Shown: piece after piece, positions 42,677 to 50,495 of the stretch
Numbering within the stretch: the first letter of the stretch is position 1
How the letters are laid out: each line of letters begins with the position of its first letter
The notes under the pieces: model-generated
What the model was told of the DNA's origin: nothing
The model's database searches: none
What the model saw: the letters and a program-made list of their open reading frames with translations, nothing else
Made by a program: the position numbers and the translations under genes
Assembly (NCBI RefSeq): GCF_002858925.1
Contig: NZ_PJRS01000011.1
Coordinates: 360,034 to 424,033, forward strand
Source of the DNA: Caulobacter zeae
GTDB taxonomy: Bacteria; Pseudomonadota; Alphaproteobacteria; Caulobacterales; Caulobacteraceae
Reading direction: 5' to 3'
DNA length: 64,000 nucleotides

Positions 42677-43521
42677 CCCCGGTCCCGGAACGGGTCCGCC
42701 GGATAGACGCCCAGCACTTCGAACTTCTCCGAGAAGAACTTCAGCTCGTCGAAGGCCAGGGCAAGGCTGCGGTCCTCGGGGCGGCCGTCGACCTCAGCGT
42801 AGAAGAAGGTGGCCGTGAAGGCGCCGTTCTCCATGTAGCTTTCCAGCTTGGTCATGTTGACGCCGTTGGTGGCGAAGCCGCCCAGGGCCTTGAACAGGGC
42901 GGCCGGCAGGTTGCGCACCCGGAACACGAAGCTGGTCACGCAGCGGTGGGTGAACGACGGGGCCGGCGGGGCCGGGTCGGCGGTCATCACCAGGAAGCGG
43001 GTGGTGTTGTGGCGTTCGTCCTCGATGTCGCGGGCCAGGATGTCGAGGTCGTAGATCTCGGCGGCCAGGGCCGGCGCGACGGCGGCGCGGGTCGGGTCGG
43101 GCTTGGCGGCCAGGGCCTTGGCGGCGCCGGCGGTGTCGCCCGCGCCCTCGGTCGAGAGGCCCAGGCGCTTGAGGCTATGCCGGCACTGGCTGAGCGCGAT
43201 CGGCATCGAGACGGCGGTCTTCACGCTGTCCAGCGTCACGCCCTTGTTGGCCATCAGCTGGAAGCGGATCGGCTTGAAGCGCTCGCCGATGATCTTCAGG
43301 CCCGAGGCGGGCAAGAGGTGGTGCACGTCGGCCACGCGGCCGGCGATCGAGTTCTCGATCGGGATCATGCCCAGCTGGGCCGCGCCGGTCTTGATGGCCT
43401 CGAACGCCTCCTCGAAGGTGGCGCAGGGCAGGACCTGGTAGTCGGGGAAATAGGTGCGGCACGCCTCGTGGCTGTTGGCGCCGAGTTCGCCCTGGAAGGC
43501 GATGGTCTTGAGGGTGCTCAT
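42673..43521 (-). CDS. pheA: Prephenate dehydratase
   Basis: A 282-residue monofunctional prephenate dehydratase of the phenylalanine pathway, without a chorismate mutase domain. N-terminal catalytic domain: FQGELGANSHEA, MIPIENSIAGRV, and the catalytic-Thr block NTTRFLVM. C-terminal ACT domain (about 195-275): FRVRNLPAALFKALGGFATNGVNMTKLESYM for phenylalanine feedback, with the ESYM motif. It is nine bases downstream of kdsB on the same strand, and the two probably share a transcript. Confidence 0.95.
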   Translation of the reverse strand: MSTLKTIAFQGELGANSHEACRTYFPDYQVLPCATFEEAFEAIKTGAAQLGMIPIENSIAGRVADVHHLLPASGLKIIGERFKPIRFQLMANKGVTLDSVKTAVSMPIALSQCRHSLKRLGLSTEGAGDTAGAAKALAAKPDPTRAAVAPALAAEIYDLDILARDIEDERHNTTRFLVMTADPAPPAPSFTHRCVTSFVFRVRNLPAALFKALGGFATNGVNMTKLESYMENGAFTATFFYAEVDGRPEDRSLALAFDELKFFSEKFEVLGVYPADPFRDRG

Positions 43522-43529
43522 AGCGGTCT

Positions 43530-44264
43530 TCAGTTCTTTTCGGCGTGGTCGCGGGCGGCCTGCAGGTCGGACGGATTGTCGACGGAAATCGGAGCCTCTT
43601 GCGCCACCGCCGCGCGGATGGTCAGGCCCAGTTCCATGGCCCGCAACTGCTCCAGCTTCTCGCGCAATTCGAGCGGCGAGGGCGCGGCGGCGTTGAAGGC
43701 CTCCAGCGCGGCGCGTCGATAGCCGTAGATGCCGATATGGCGCCAGACGGGCGCGTCGCCATAGAGGGTCGAGCGGGTGAAATAGAGGGCGCGACCGCTT
43801 TGGTCTCCGGCGTCCATGGCCAGCACGGCCTTGACCACGTCGGGGTTGGCGCGGTCGGCGGCCGAGGCTTCCGGCGCGACCACGGTGGCGATGTCGGCGT
43901 CGGCGTGGGCGGCCAACTGGCCGGCGCAGGCGGAAAGCACGGCCGGGTCGACGAACGGCATGTCGCCTTGCAGGTTGATGACCACGTCGTGGGCGCCGGT
44001 CGGATCCAGCACCGCCAGGGCCGCCAGGATGCGGTCCGAGCCCGAGGGCAGGTCGGGATCGGTCAGCACGGCGTGGCCGCCGGCGGCTTGCACTGCGGCC
44101 ACGATCTCGGGATCGCCGGCCGCCACGGCCACGGGGCCGATGTTCGCCGCCTGCGCCTGGCGCAGCACGCGCACGATCATCGGCAGGCCGCCGATATCGG
44201 CCAGCGGCTTGTTGGGCAGGCGGGTGGCCGCCATGCGGGCGGGGATAAGGACGATCGGGTTCAT
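43530..44264 (-). CDS. kdsB: 3-deoxy-manno-octulosonate cytidylyltransferase
   Basis: A 244-residue CMP-KDO synthetase that activates KDO for lipid A inner core assembly. Key features are IPARMAATRLPNKPLADIGGLPMIVRV with the nucleotide loop, DPDLPSGSDRI, NLQGDMPFVDP, a FTRSTLY block, HIGIYGYRRAALEAF, and the SVDNPSDLQAA end motif. The order kdsB-pheA on one strand with a divergent cytochrome c gene is a recurring alphaproteobacterial arrangement. Confidence 0.95.
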   Translation of the reverse strand: MNPIVLIPARMAATRLPNKPLADIGGLPMIVRVLRQAQAANIGPVAVAAGDPEIVAAVQAAGGHAVLTDPDLPSGSDRILAALAVLDPTGAHDVVINLQGDMPFVDPAVLSACAGQLAAHADADIATVVAPEASAADRANPDVVKAVLAMDAGDQSGRALYFTRSTLYGDAPVWRHIGIYGYRRAALEAFNAAAPSPLELREKLEQLRAMELGLTIRAAVAQEAPISVDNPSDLQAARDHAEKN

Positions 44265-44433
44265 GGTGTCACGTCTGGAAGGCGAAACGCGGTTCGCCCG
44301 GGTTGCGCACGGGGCGGTAGCGTGTCAGAGACCGGAGCGCAACACGCGCGTGGGGAGACCATGGGGGGACCCGCGCTCATAAATCGGCTCCGTCCACGCA
44401 AGACGGGTCTATAAAGAGGCTGACAAGGCTGAG

Positions 44434-45138
44434 ATGAGCGACCTTACGTTCAACAAGATTTTCGGCGGCGTGCTTCTGACCGGTCTGGTCATCTTCGGTC
44501 TGCGCGAGGCGTCCGACATCGTCTTCAAGAAGCACGAAGTCGAAAAGCCCGGCTACGCGATCGCCGTCCAGGAAGACACCGGCGGCGAGGGCGCCGCGGC
44601 CGCCGAGGTCCCGCCCGACTGGGGTTCGGTCCTGCTGCTGCCGGCCAACATCGAGGCCGGCAAGGCCGTCTCGGCCAAGTGCGCTTCGTGCCACACCTTC
44701 ACCTCGGGCGGCCCCAACGGCACCGGCCCGAACCTCTTCGGCACCCTGGGCAAGAAGCCGGGCACGCACCCGGGCTTCGGCTATTCGGGCTCGATGACCG
44801 ACTTTGGCGGCCAGAACCCCGTTTGGGACTACGACCATGTCGACCAGTTCCTGAAGGCCCCGGGCAAGTACATCTCGGGCACCAAGATGACCTTCGCGGG
44901 CCTGAAGAAGCAGGAAGACCGCATCGCCATCATCGCCTACCTGCACAGCCTGGGTTCGACCCTGCCGGTGCCGGCTCCGAAGCCTGCCGCGGCGGCCGCT
45001 CCGGCCGCCGACGCGGCCGCGGCTCCCGCCGCTGAAGGCGCCGCCGCTCCCGCCGCCGGCGCTCCGGCTTCGGCCGCGGCGACCGCCCCGGCTCCGGCCA
45101 CGGCCGACAAGCCGACCGCGGCCCCGGCCACGCACTAA
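44434..45138 (+). CDS. Membrane-anchored class I cytochrome c
   Basis: A 234-residue c-type cytochrome with an uncleaved N-terminal anchor (about 8-26), one heme motif CASCH (83-87) and axial Met152 in TKMTF. The soluble core (70-180) is of the c2/c552 class (AKCASCHTFTSGGPNGTGPNLFG, KKQEDRIAIIAYL). The last 50 residues are an Ala/Pro-rich low-complexity tail. Homologues such as CycM carry electrons between the bc1 complex and cytochrome oxidase. It is divergent from kdsB and followed by a clear terminator. Confidence 0.93.
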   Translation: MSDLTFNKIFGGVLLTGLVIFGLREASDIVFKKHEVEKPGYAIAVQEDTGGEGAAAAEVPPDWGSVLLLPANIEAGKAVSAKCASCHTFTSGGPNGTGPNLFGTLGKKPGTHPGFGYSGSMTDFGGQNPVWDYDHVDQFLKAPGKYISGTKMTFAGLKKQEDRIAIIAYLHSLGSTLPVPAPKPAAAAAPAADAAAAPAAEGAAAPAAGAPASAAATAPAPATADKPTAAPATH

Positions 45139-45161
45139 GGCCAGGCCGAACGATCGAAACG

Positions 45162-45199
45162 AAAAGGCCGCGGGGCTTGCGCTCCGCGGCCTTTTCTTT
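45162..45199 (+). terminator. Rho-independent terminator of the cytochrome c gene
   Basis: AAAAGGCCGCGG and CCGCGGCCTTTT form a perfect 12-bp stem around a 10-base loop, followed by CTTTG. The A-tract on the left arm makes it work in both directions. Confidence 0.85.
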
Positions 45200-45249
45200 G
45201 TCCCGACGCGCGATAGGCTCCCTTACGAAGTTCCCGGGGGGGCCGCGCC

Positions 45250-46164
45250 ATGCGTCGTCGACAATTCCTGCTTTCCGTCGCCAGCGTTCCCCTTGTCGGC
45301 GGCCTTGTCTCCGGCGCAGCCCAGGCCCGCCAGCAGGCGCCCGACCCCGATGTCGACACCTCGGTCGCCAAGCCGGCCTATCCGCAAGGTCAGGGCCCGC
45401 GCCTGGCCATCGACGGCGGGCACAACAACTTCCACACGGTGGACGGTCGCTTTGCCCCGTTCGCGGCGGTGGCCCGGGCCGACGGCTACCGGGTGTCGGG
45501 CCTGACCGCGCCACTGTCGGCCGCGAGCCTGGCCGATATCGACCTGCTGGTGGTGGCCAATCCGCTGGCGGCCGTGAACGTCGGCAACTGGAACCTGCCC
45601 ACGCCCGGCGCCTACACGGCCGAGGAAGCCGCCGCCGTGAAGGCCTGGGTCGAGGCCGGCGGCGCCCTGCTGCTGATCGCCGACCACATGCCCTTCCCCG
45701 GCGGGGCCGAGCCCCTGGCCAAGGCCTTCGGCTTCGACTTCGACAACGGCTTCGCCCAGAAGGCCGGCGGCGGGCCCGAGTTCTTCCAGCGCGCCGACGG
45801 CTCGCTGCTGGACCATCCGATCGCTCGCGGGATCGACCGGGTGCAGAGCTTCACCGGCTCGTCGTTCCGCGCTCCGCCGCAGGCCCGGCCGCTCATGGTG
45901 CTGCGCGGCGGCTGGAGCGTGGCAATGCCGCAGAAGGCCTGGGCTTTCGACGACGAGACCCCCCGCCACGACGGCGAGGGCCTGCTGCGCGGCGCGGCCC
46001 TCTCGGTGGGCAAGGGGCGGGTCGTGGCCATGGGCGAGGCGGCTATGTTCACCGCCCAGGTCGCCGGCCCGCAGAAGCGCAAGATGGGCTTCAACGCCCC
46101 GACCGCGCCGCAGAACAAGGCGTTTCTGCTGAACGTGCTGCGGTGGCTGTCGGGCGAGATCTGA
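45250..46164 (+). CDS. DUF4350 domain-containing secreted protein
   Basis: A 304-residue protein with a Tat-like signal (MRRRQFLLSVASVPLVGG). The mature part folds like class I glutamine amidotransferases: IDGGHNNFHTVDGRFAPFAAVARADGYRV, DIDLLVVANPL, EEAAAVKAWVEAGGALLLIADHMPFPG, and a C-terminal GKGRVVAMGEAAMFTAQ block, all typical of DUF4350/secreted unsaturated-hydrolase-like proteins. No catalytic cysteine is seen. Function unknown. It is separated from the cytochrome c gene by the terminator and ends at a repeat. Confidence 0.78.
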   Translation: MRRRQFLLSVASVPLVGGLVSGAAQARQQAPDPDVDTSVAKPAYPQGQGPRLAIDGGHNNFHTVDGRFAPFAAVARADGYRVSGLTAPLSAASLADIDLLVVANPLAAVNVGNWNLPTPGAYTAEEAAAVKAWVEAGGALLLIADHMPFPGGAEPLAKAFGFDFDNGFAQKAGGGPEFFQRADGSLLDHPIARGIDRVQSFTGSSFRAPPQARPLMVLRGGWSVAMPQKAWAFDDETPRHDGEGLLRGAALSVGKGRVVAMGEAAMFTAQVAGPQKRKMGFNAPTAPQNKAFLLNVLRWLSGEI

Positions 46165-46167
46165 ACA

Positions 46168-46311
46168 AGCAACCTCCCCCCGTTGACGAGGCGATCGCAT
46201 TAGCGATCGGCGGGGGGAGTATTCACGAAGCCAGCCTGTTAAGCGGAAGCTGAAAACGGCCCCCCTCCGTCGCCTTTGGCGACACCTCCCCCAGAGGGGG
46301 AGGTTCTCTGG
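46168..46311. repeat. Palindromic intergenic repeat, family A copy 4
   Basis: It carries the GGCGATCGCATTAGCGATCGG block, the GGAAGCTGAAAACG core and a CCTCCCCCAGAGGGGGAGG hairpin, between the convergent DUF4350 and crotonase genes. Confidence 0.85.
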
Positions 46312-46314
46312 ACC

Positions 46315-47085
46315 TCACCCCGCCTTGCTGAAGTCGGGCGCGCGGCGCTCGGCGAAGGCCATGAAGGCTTCGCGGGCCTCGGCGGTCTGGAGACGCTCGG
46401 CGAAGAGCGCGCCTTCCTTGTCCATCAGGGCGGCGATGGCCTCGGCGTCGCGCATCAGGCCCTTGGTGACGGTCAGGGCGCCCAGCGGACGCTTGGCCAG
46501 CTGGTCGGCGGCGGCGCGGGCCTTGGCGCGCAGCTCATCGGCCGGAACCACGGCGTTGGCCAGGCCCCAGGCGGCGGCGGTCGTTCCGTCCACCGCCTCG
46601 CCCAGGGCGAACATGGCGTAGGCGCGGGCGTGGCCGATGCGGGCCGGCAGCAGCCAGCTCGACGCGGCCTCGGGCGCCAGGGCCAGGTTGACAAACGGCA
46701 CGGTCAGGCGCGCGTCGGGCGCGACGAAGACCAGGTCGCAGTGCAGCAGCATGGTCGTGCCCACGCCGACGGCCTGGCCGTGGACGGCGGCGACCAGCGG
46801 CCGGGTGGCGTTGGCCAGGGCTTTCAGGAACCGCCACACGTGGCGCTCTTCGGTGAAGGCGCCGGTGGCCTGGGCCACGAAGTCGCCAAGGTCGTTGCCG
46901 GCGCTGAAGCTGTCGCCGTCGGCCTGGAACACCACCACCCGAATGTCGGGGTTGTTCTCGGCGCCCTCCAGCGCGTCGGCCAGGGCGCCGTACATGGCGT
47001 TGCTGAGCGCGTTCTTCTTCTCCGGACGCGACAGGGTGATGGTCAGCACGCCGGCCTCGAGGCTGGTCTTCACGTGCTCGGTCAT
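46315..47085 (-). CDS. Enoyl-CoA hydratase/isomerase (crotonase family)
   Basis: A 256-residue crotonase-fold protein. The CoA/oxyanion loops are FSAGNDLGDF and AAVHGQAVGVGTTMLLHCDLVF. In FVNLALAPEAASSWLLPARIG the first catalytic Glu of true hydratases is Asn, while the Glu of APEAASS is kept, a pattern typical of delta3-delta2-enoyl-CoA isomerase-like members. It would act in fatty acid or aromatic acyl-CoA breakdown. It is downstream of, and coupled by ATGA to, a MarR regulator. Confidence 0.9.
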   Translation of the reverse strand: MTEHVKTSLEAGVLTITLSRPEKKNALSNAMYGALADALEGAENNPDIRVVVFQADGDSFSAGNDLGDFVAQATGAFTEERHVWRFLKALANATRPLVAAVHGQAVGVGTTMLLHCDLVFVAPDARLTVPFVNLALAPEAASSWLLPARIGHARAYAMFALGEAVDGTTAAAWGLANAVVPADELRAKARAAADQLAKRPLGALTVTKGLMRDAEAIAALMDKEGALFAERLQTAEAREAFMAFAERRAPDFSKAG

Positions 47086-47528
47086 ACGGAATCTCCCTTG
47101 GGGAACTTGGTCTGAAGGCTGGCCAGCCAGCGGGCGACCACGGCGATCTCGTCGTCCGTGAAGCCTTCGGTGAGGTGGGCGTTGAGGTGGGCGAGGCCGG
47201 CTTTCGCCTCCTCGCGGGCGGCGCGGCCGTGGTCGGTCAGGTGCAGGCGCAGGGCCCGGCCGTCCTTGGGGTCGGGCCGGCGCTCGACCAGGCCCGCGCG
47301 GGTCATGCGGTCGACGAGGCCGGTCATGGCCGAGGGGGCCAGGTCCAGGGCCTCGGCCGCCTCGCCGATCAGAGCGCCGTCCGCGGCGCCCAGATAGAAC
47401 AGCACCCCCGATTGGGCGGAGGTCAGGCCGGCGCCCTCGGTCGCCAGCCTGGCCTCGATCCAGCGCTGCACGCGCCGGTGGCCGGCGGCGAGCAGGAAGA
47501 CGAAGCGGCGATCCGGGGGCGTCGACAT
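47082..47528 (-). CDS. MarR family transcriptional regulator
   Basis: A 148-residue MarR-type regulator: LTSAQSGVLFYLGAADGALIGEAAEALDLAPSAMTGLVDRMTRAGLVERRPDPKDGRALRLHLTDHG gives the winged helix with the DxR wing motif. It is the first gene of a two-gene operon with the crotonase-family enzyme and probably represses both. An inverted repeat just upstream of its start is the likely operator; an acyl-CoA or aromatic ligand is inferred from the operon partner. Confidence 0.92.
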   Translation of the reverse strand: MSTPPDRRFVFLLAAGHRRVQRWIEARLATEGAGLTSAQSGVLFYLGAADGALIGEAAEALDLAPSAMTGLVDRMTRAGLVERRPDPKDGRALRLHLTDHGRAAREEAKAGLAHLNAHLTEGFTDDEIAVVARWLASLQTKFPKGDSV

Positions 47529-47536
47529 GCGGCGAC

Positions 47537-47560
47537 TATATGCTTCGCGTGCGAAATATC
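47537..47560. promoter_or_regulatory. MarR-type operator
   Basis: TTCGC-GT-GCGAA (47544-47555) with partly symmetric AT-rich flanks is centred 21 bases upstream of the marR start codon. Pseudopalindromes of this size are normal MarR targets. Confidence 0.55.
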
Positions 47561-47585
47561 AAACGGTTGTTCTGAGCGGTGTTTT

Positions 47586-47711
47586 CTCCCTTCCCCCTTG
47601 ATGGGGGAAGGGGCGGGGATGGGGGTGACTGCTGAACTGGCGGCGGCGTGGTGTTTGACGCCGCACCACCCCCACCCCCTACCCCTCCCCCATCGAGGGG
47701 GAGGGGAGCCT
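47586..47711. repeat. Palindromic intergenic repeat, family A-like copy 7
   Basis: Arms CTTCCCCCTTGATGGGGGAAG and CTCCCCCATCGAGGGGGAG with an inner GGCGGCG.../...CGCCGC pair form a cruciform-like element. It is directly downstream of the metallo-hydrolase stop and upstream of marR. Confidence 0.75.
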
Positions 47712-48790
47712 TACACCGCCCGATACCACCCCACCCCTGCCTCATCGACCTCGCGCACGGCCTGGCCGCGGGCGATCAGGCAGTTGAGGTGGGCCAGGGC
47801 CTCGCCGGTCGCCATGCCGAGGAGGTCGGGGCCGATCGGTCGGGCGAACAGGGCGCCGAACGTGTCCACCGCCCGGCGCGGTTCTTCCAGCTTGCCCTTG
47901 AGGCGCGAGAGGCCGCGCTCGTGGCCGGCGATCAGCTGGTCGATGCGGGCGTGCAGACCCCGGAAGGGCGCGTTGTGGGCCGGCAGCACCAGCACCTCGT
48001 CGGGCACGGCCGCCTTGACCTTGGCCAGCGAGGTCAGCCAGTCGGCCAGCGGGTCGGCATCGGGCTCGGTGGGGAACACCGAGACGTTGGACGAGATCTT
48101 CGGCAGCACCTGGTCGCCCGAGATCAGGAGGCCCAGCGACGGGCTCCACAGGCAGGCGTGGTCGGGCGAATGGCCCTGGCCGGTCACCACCGTCCAGTCG
48201 TGCTCGCCGATGCGGAAGGTCTCGCCGTCGGTCATCCGGCGATAGCTGTCGGGCAGGGCGTGGACGGCGCGGCCAAAGCCGCCGAAGCGGGTCTTGTAGT
48301 TGTCGATGGCGTCGTCGTCCCAGCCGGCGGCGTGGAAGAACCGCACGCCGTCTTCGGGCGCCTCACGGCCAGTGTCGGCGACCAGCATCCGGCACTGGAA
48401 ATATTCCAGCCGCGTCATCCAAAGCCGGCAGTCGAAGCGGCGGGTCAGCCAGCCGGCCAGGCCCACATGGTCGGGATGCAGGTGGGTGACGATGACCCGG
48501 GTGACCGGGCGGCCTTCCAGCGCCCCGACGAAGGCGGCCTTCCAGGCGGCGCTGGTGTCCTTGGTGGCCATGCCGGTGTCGACGATCGCCCAGCCCTCGC
48601 CGTCGGCCAGGGCCCAGACATTGATGAAGCCCAGCGACCCGCCAAGCGGCTGGCGCAGCCACAGAACGCCGGGCGCGACCTCGACCGCCTGGCCCGAACC
48701 GGGTTCGGGCTCGACCTCGAACGGATAGGCCAGGCGCTGGCGGCGCGGGGTCTCGGCCTCGCCCGGCGTCTCCTCGAACCCGTCGCTCAT
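47711..48790 (-). CDS. Metallo-beta-lactamase fold hydrolase
   Basis: A 359-residue MBL-fold protein with the zinc motif VTHLHPDHVGLAGWL, VDTG, a GHSPDHACLW loop with a further His, SGDQVLP with the bridging Asp, and LPAHNAPFRGL with the last His. The C-terminal 110 residues (RGLHARIDQLIAGHERGLSRLK, a winged-helix-like tail) match LACTB2/BLACT_WH-type members. Substrate unknown; hydroxyacyl-thioester or lactone hydrolysis is plausible. It is divergent from the cysteine-repeat protein gene. Confidence 0.9.
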   Translation of the reverse strand: MSDGFEETPGEAETPRRQRLAYPFEVEPEPGSGQAVEVAPGVLWLRQPLGGSLGFINVWALADGEGWAIVDTGMATKDTSAAWKAAFVGALEGRPVTRVIVTHLHPDHVGLAGWLTRRFDCRLWMTRLEYFQCRMLVADTGREAPEDGVRFFHAAGWDDDAIDNYKTRFGGFGRAVHALPDSYRRMTDGETFRIGEHDWTVVTGQGHSPDHACLWSPSLGLLISGDQVLPKISSNVSVFPTEPDADPLADWLTSLAKVKAAVPDEVLVLPAHNAPFRGLHARIDQLIAGHERGLSRLKGKLEEPRRAVDTFGALFARPIGPDLLGMATGEALAHLNCLIARGQAVREVDEAGVGWYRAV

Positions 48791-48942
48791 CGCCGTTCAC
48801 TCCCCTTTTGGCCGTCTCGCCAGCCCATTTTTCATGGTCAAGCCGCGCCATGATTGCGCCCCCGTCGGACGACATCTTGACCCTCGATGCAAGGGGGGGC
48901 TTAAGTCCGCCCCGAGGAATCCACCCCCAGGAGACTACAGAC

Positions 48943-50277
48943 ATGAGGCCATTCGCGATCGGCCTGACGGCCGCCCTCGCGGTCGCCGCGCTCGTTCCGG
49001 CCGCCGCCTTCGCGGCGCCGAAGGATGCCAAGCCCGCCGCCGCCGCCGTCGACGCCAAGTCGCGTGAAGCCGGTATGAAGGAAGCCCCGCCCCTGCTCAC
49101 CCAGGCCGGCGTGGCGTGCCAGGTGTCGGACGCCCGACTGATCGGCGCCGACAAGAAGTCGAACACCTCCTACTACGAAGTGGCCTGTCAGGACGCCATG
49201 GGCTTCGCCCTGGTGGCCAAGAAGGACGCCGCGCCGCAGGCCTTCTCGTGCGTCGAGACCGGCCAGCCGGGCGCCGACGGCAAGGAATCGGGCCTCAAGT
49301 GCCTGCTGCCGGGCAACGCCGATCCCAAGCAGGGCCTGAAGCCCTACCTGGCCACGGCCGGCGCCAGCTGCGACATGCAGAACGCCCGCGCCATCGGCAC
49401 CGGCAACAACAACTCGTTCTTCGAAGTCTCCTGCGCCGGCGGTGCGGGCTACATCCTGCAGATCCCGGTGCCGATGAAGGTCGAGGGCACGGTGGCCAAC
49501 AGCTGCCTGCTGTACGAGGAAACCGGCAACATCTCGTGCAAACTGACCGACCGCGCCACCCAGCTGCAGGTCGTCGACACCCTGGCCGCCGCTGCCAAAA
49601 ACAACTGCGCGGTCAAGGACAAGCGCTACATCCTGACCACCAAGACCGACAACTACTTCGAAGTCGCCTGCCAGGACGGCAAGGGCTACGTGCTGCAGCA
49701 GGCCACCGCCAACGGCGCCCTGGTCCGCGCCATCGACTGCGCCAACGCTCCCGGCGGCGCCGAGTGCACCCTGACCGACAGCCGCGCGGCCAAGACCGAG
49801 CAGGCCGGCCTCTACACCAGCCTGGCCAAGAAGGCCGGCTACGACTGCAAGGTCGAGTCCTACGGCCTGTTCCCGTCGAACGACCCCAAGAAGGAAGTTG
49901 TCGAGCTGAAGTGCGCCAACACCCCGCGCGGCGGCATCGGCGTCTTCTCGGCCGCCGACAACCGCGTCTATGACTGCGTCACCGGCGAGCTGAACGGCTT
50001 CCGTTGCAGCTACACCAAGGCCGACGTCGAGTTCACCCGCCTGTGGGACGACCTGAAGAGCTACAACAAGGCCGGCTGCCAGGTCTCGGGCGCGCGCATC
50101 ATCGGCCGCACCGACACCAGCGGCTTCGTCGAAGTGGCCTGCGCCGACGGCCTGCCGGGCTGGGTGCTTTCGTACCCGCTGAACCAGGCTTCGCCCAAGC
50201 CGAACGAGCTCCTGTCCTGTCTGCAGGCCAAGGGCGTCGGCGGCGGCTGCAAGCTGCCGACCAACATCAAGAAGTAA
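48943..50277 (+). CDS. Secreted protein of five four-cysteine repeats
   Basis: A 444-residue exported protein. Residues 1-22 form a signal peptide, followed by an Ala/Lys-rich spacer. The rest is five tandem units of about 80 residues, each with four cysteines in the order Cys-x3-(ARxIG-like)...EVxC...Cys...Cys, for example YYEVACQDAMGF, FFEVSCAGGAGY, YFEVACQDGKGY, VVELKCANTPRGG and FVEVACADGLPGW. There are 20 cysteines in the mature protein, so ten disulfides are likely. No family is recognised. A ribosome binding site (CCAGGAGA) precedes ATG 48943, and a strong terminator follows. It is a stand-alone gene. Confidence 0.8.
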   Translation: MRPFAIGLTAALAVAALVPAAAFAAPKDAKPAAAAVDAKSREAGMKEAPPLLTQAGVACQVSDARLIGADKKSNTSYYEVACQDAMGFALVAKKDAAPQAFSCVETGQPGADGKESGLKCLLPGNADPKQGLKPYLATAGASCDMQNARAIGTGNNNSFFEVSCAGGAGYILQIPVPMKVEGTVANSCLLYEETGNISCKLTDRATQLQVVDTLAAAAKNNCAVKDKRYILTTKTDNYFEVACQDGKGYVLQQATANGALVRAIDCANAPGGAECTLTDSRAAKTEQAGLYTSLAKKAGYDCKVESYGLFPSNDPKKEVVELKCANTPRGGIGVFSAADNRVYDCVTGELNGFRCSYTKADVEFTRLWDDLKSYNKAGCQVSGARIIGRTDTSGFVEVACADGLPGWVLSYPLNQASPKPNELLSCLQAKGVGGGCKLPTNIKK

Positions 50278-50301
50278 GGGCTTCTCGAAGCTCTGACGAA
50301 G

Positions 50302-50334
50302 AACCCCGCCGGTGCGAACCGGCGGGGTTTTTTA
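50302..50334 (+). terminator. Rho-independent terminator of the cysteine-repeat gene
   Basis: AACCCCGCCGGT and ACCGGCGGGGTT form a perfect 12-bp stem with a GCGA tetraloop, followed by a TTTTT tract. Confidence 0.92.
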
Positions 50335-50356
50335 TTGGGCCAGGGGCGGGACGTGG

Positions 50357-50493
50357 GACCCTCTCCCCGAAGGGGTAGGTGGCCCGAAGGGCCGGAGGGG
50401 GAAGTCGCTGATGAGGTCAGGGCATCCCCAACGCCAGCGATCACTTCCCCCTCAGTCGCTCCGCGACAGCTCCCCCTTCAGGGGGAGCATCTT
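50357..50493. repeat. Palindromic intergenic repeat, family A-like copy 5
   Basis: Outer arms CTCTCCCCGAAGGGG and CTCCCCCTTCAGGGGGAG with inner GGGGGAAGT/ACTTCCCCC pairing lie between the cysteine-repeat gene terminator and the ThDP enzyme stop. Confidence 0.75.
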
Positions 50494-50495
50494 GC

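Noticed and set aside
44265..44433. Search for a small RNA or riboswitch between kdsB and cytochrome c.
   Set aside because: Only a short hairpin-forming GC stretch and an ordinary AT-rich promoter-like segment (CTATAAAG) were seen; no conserved riboswitch features.
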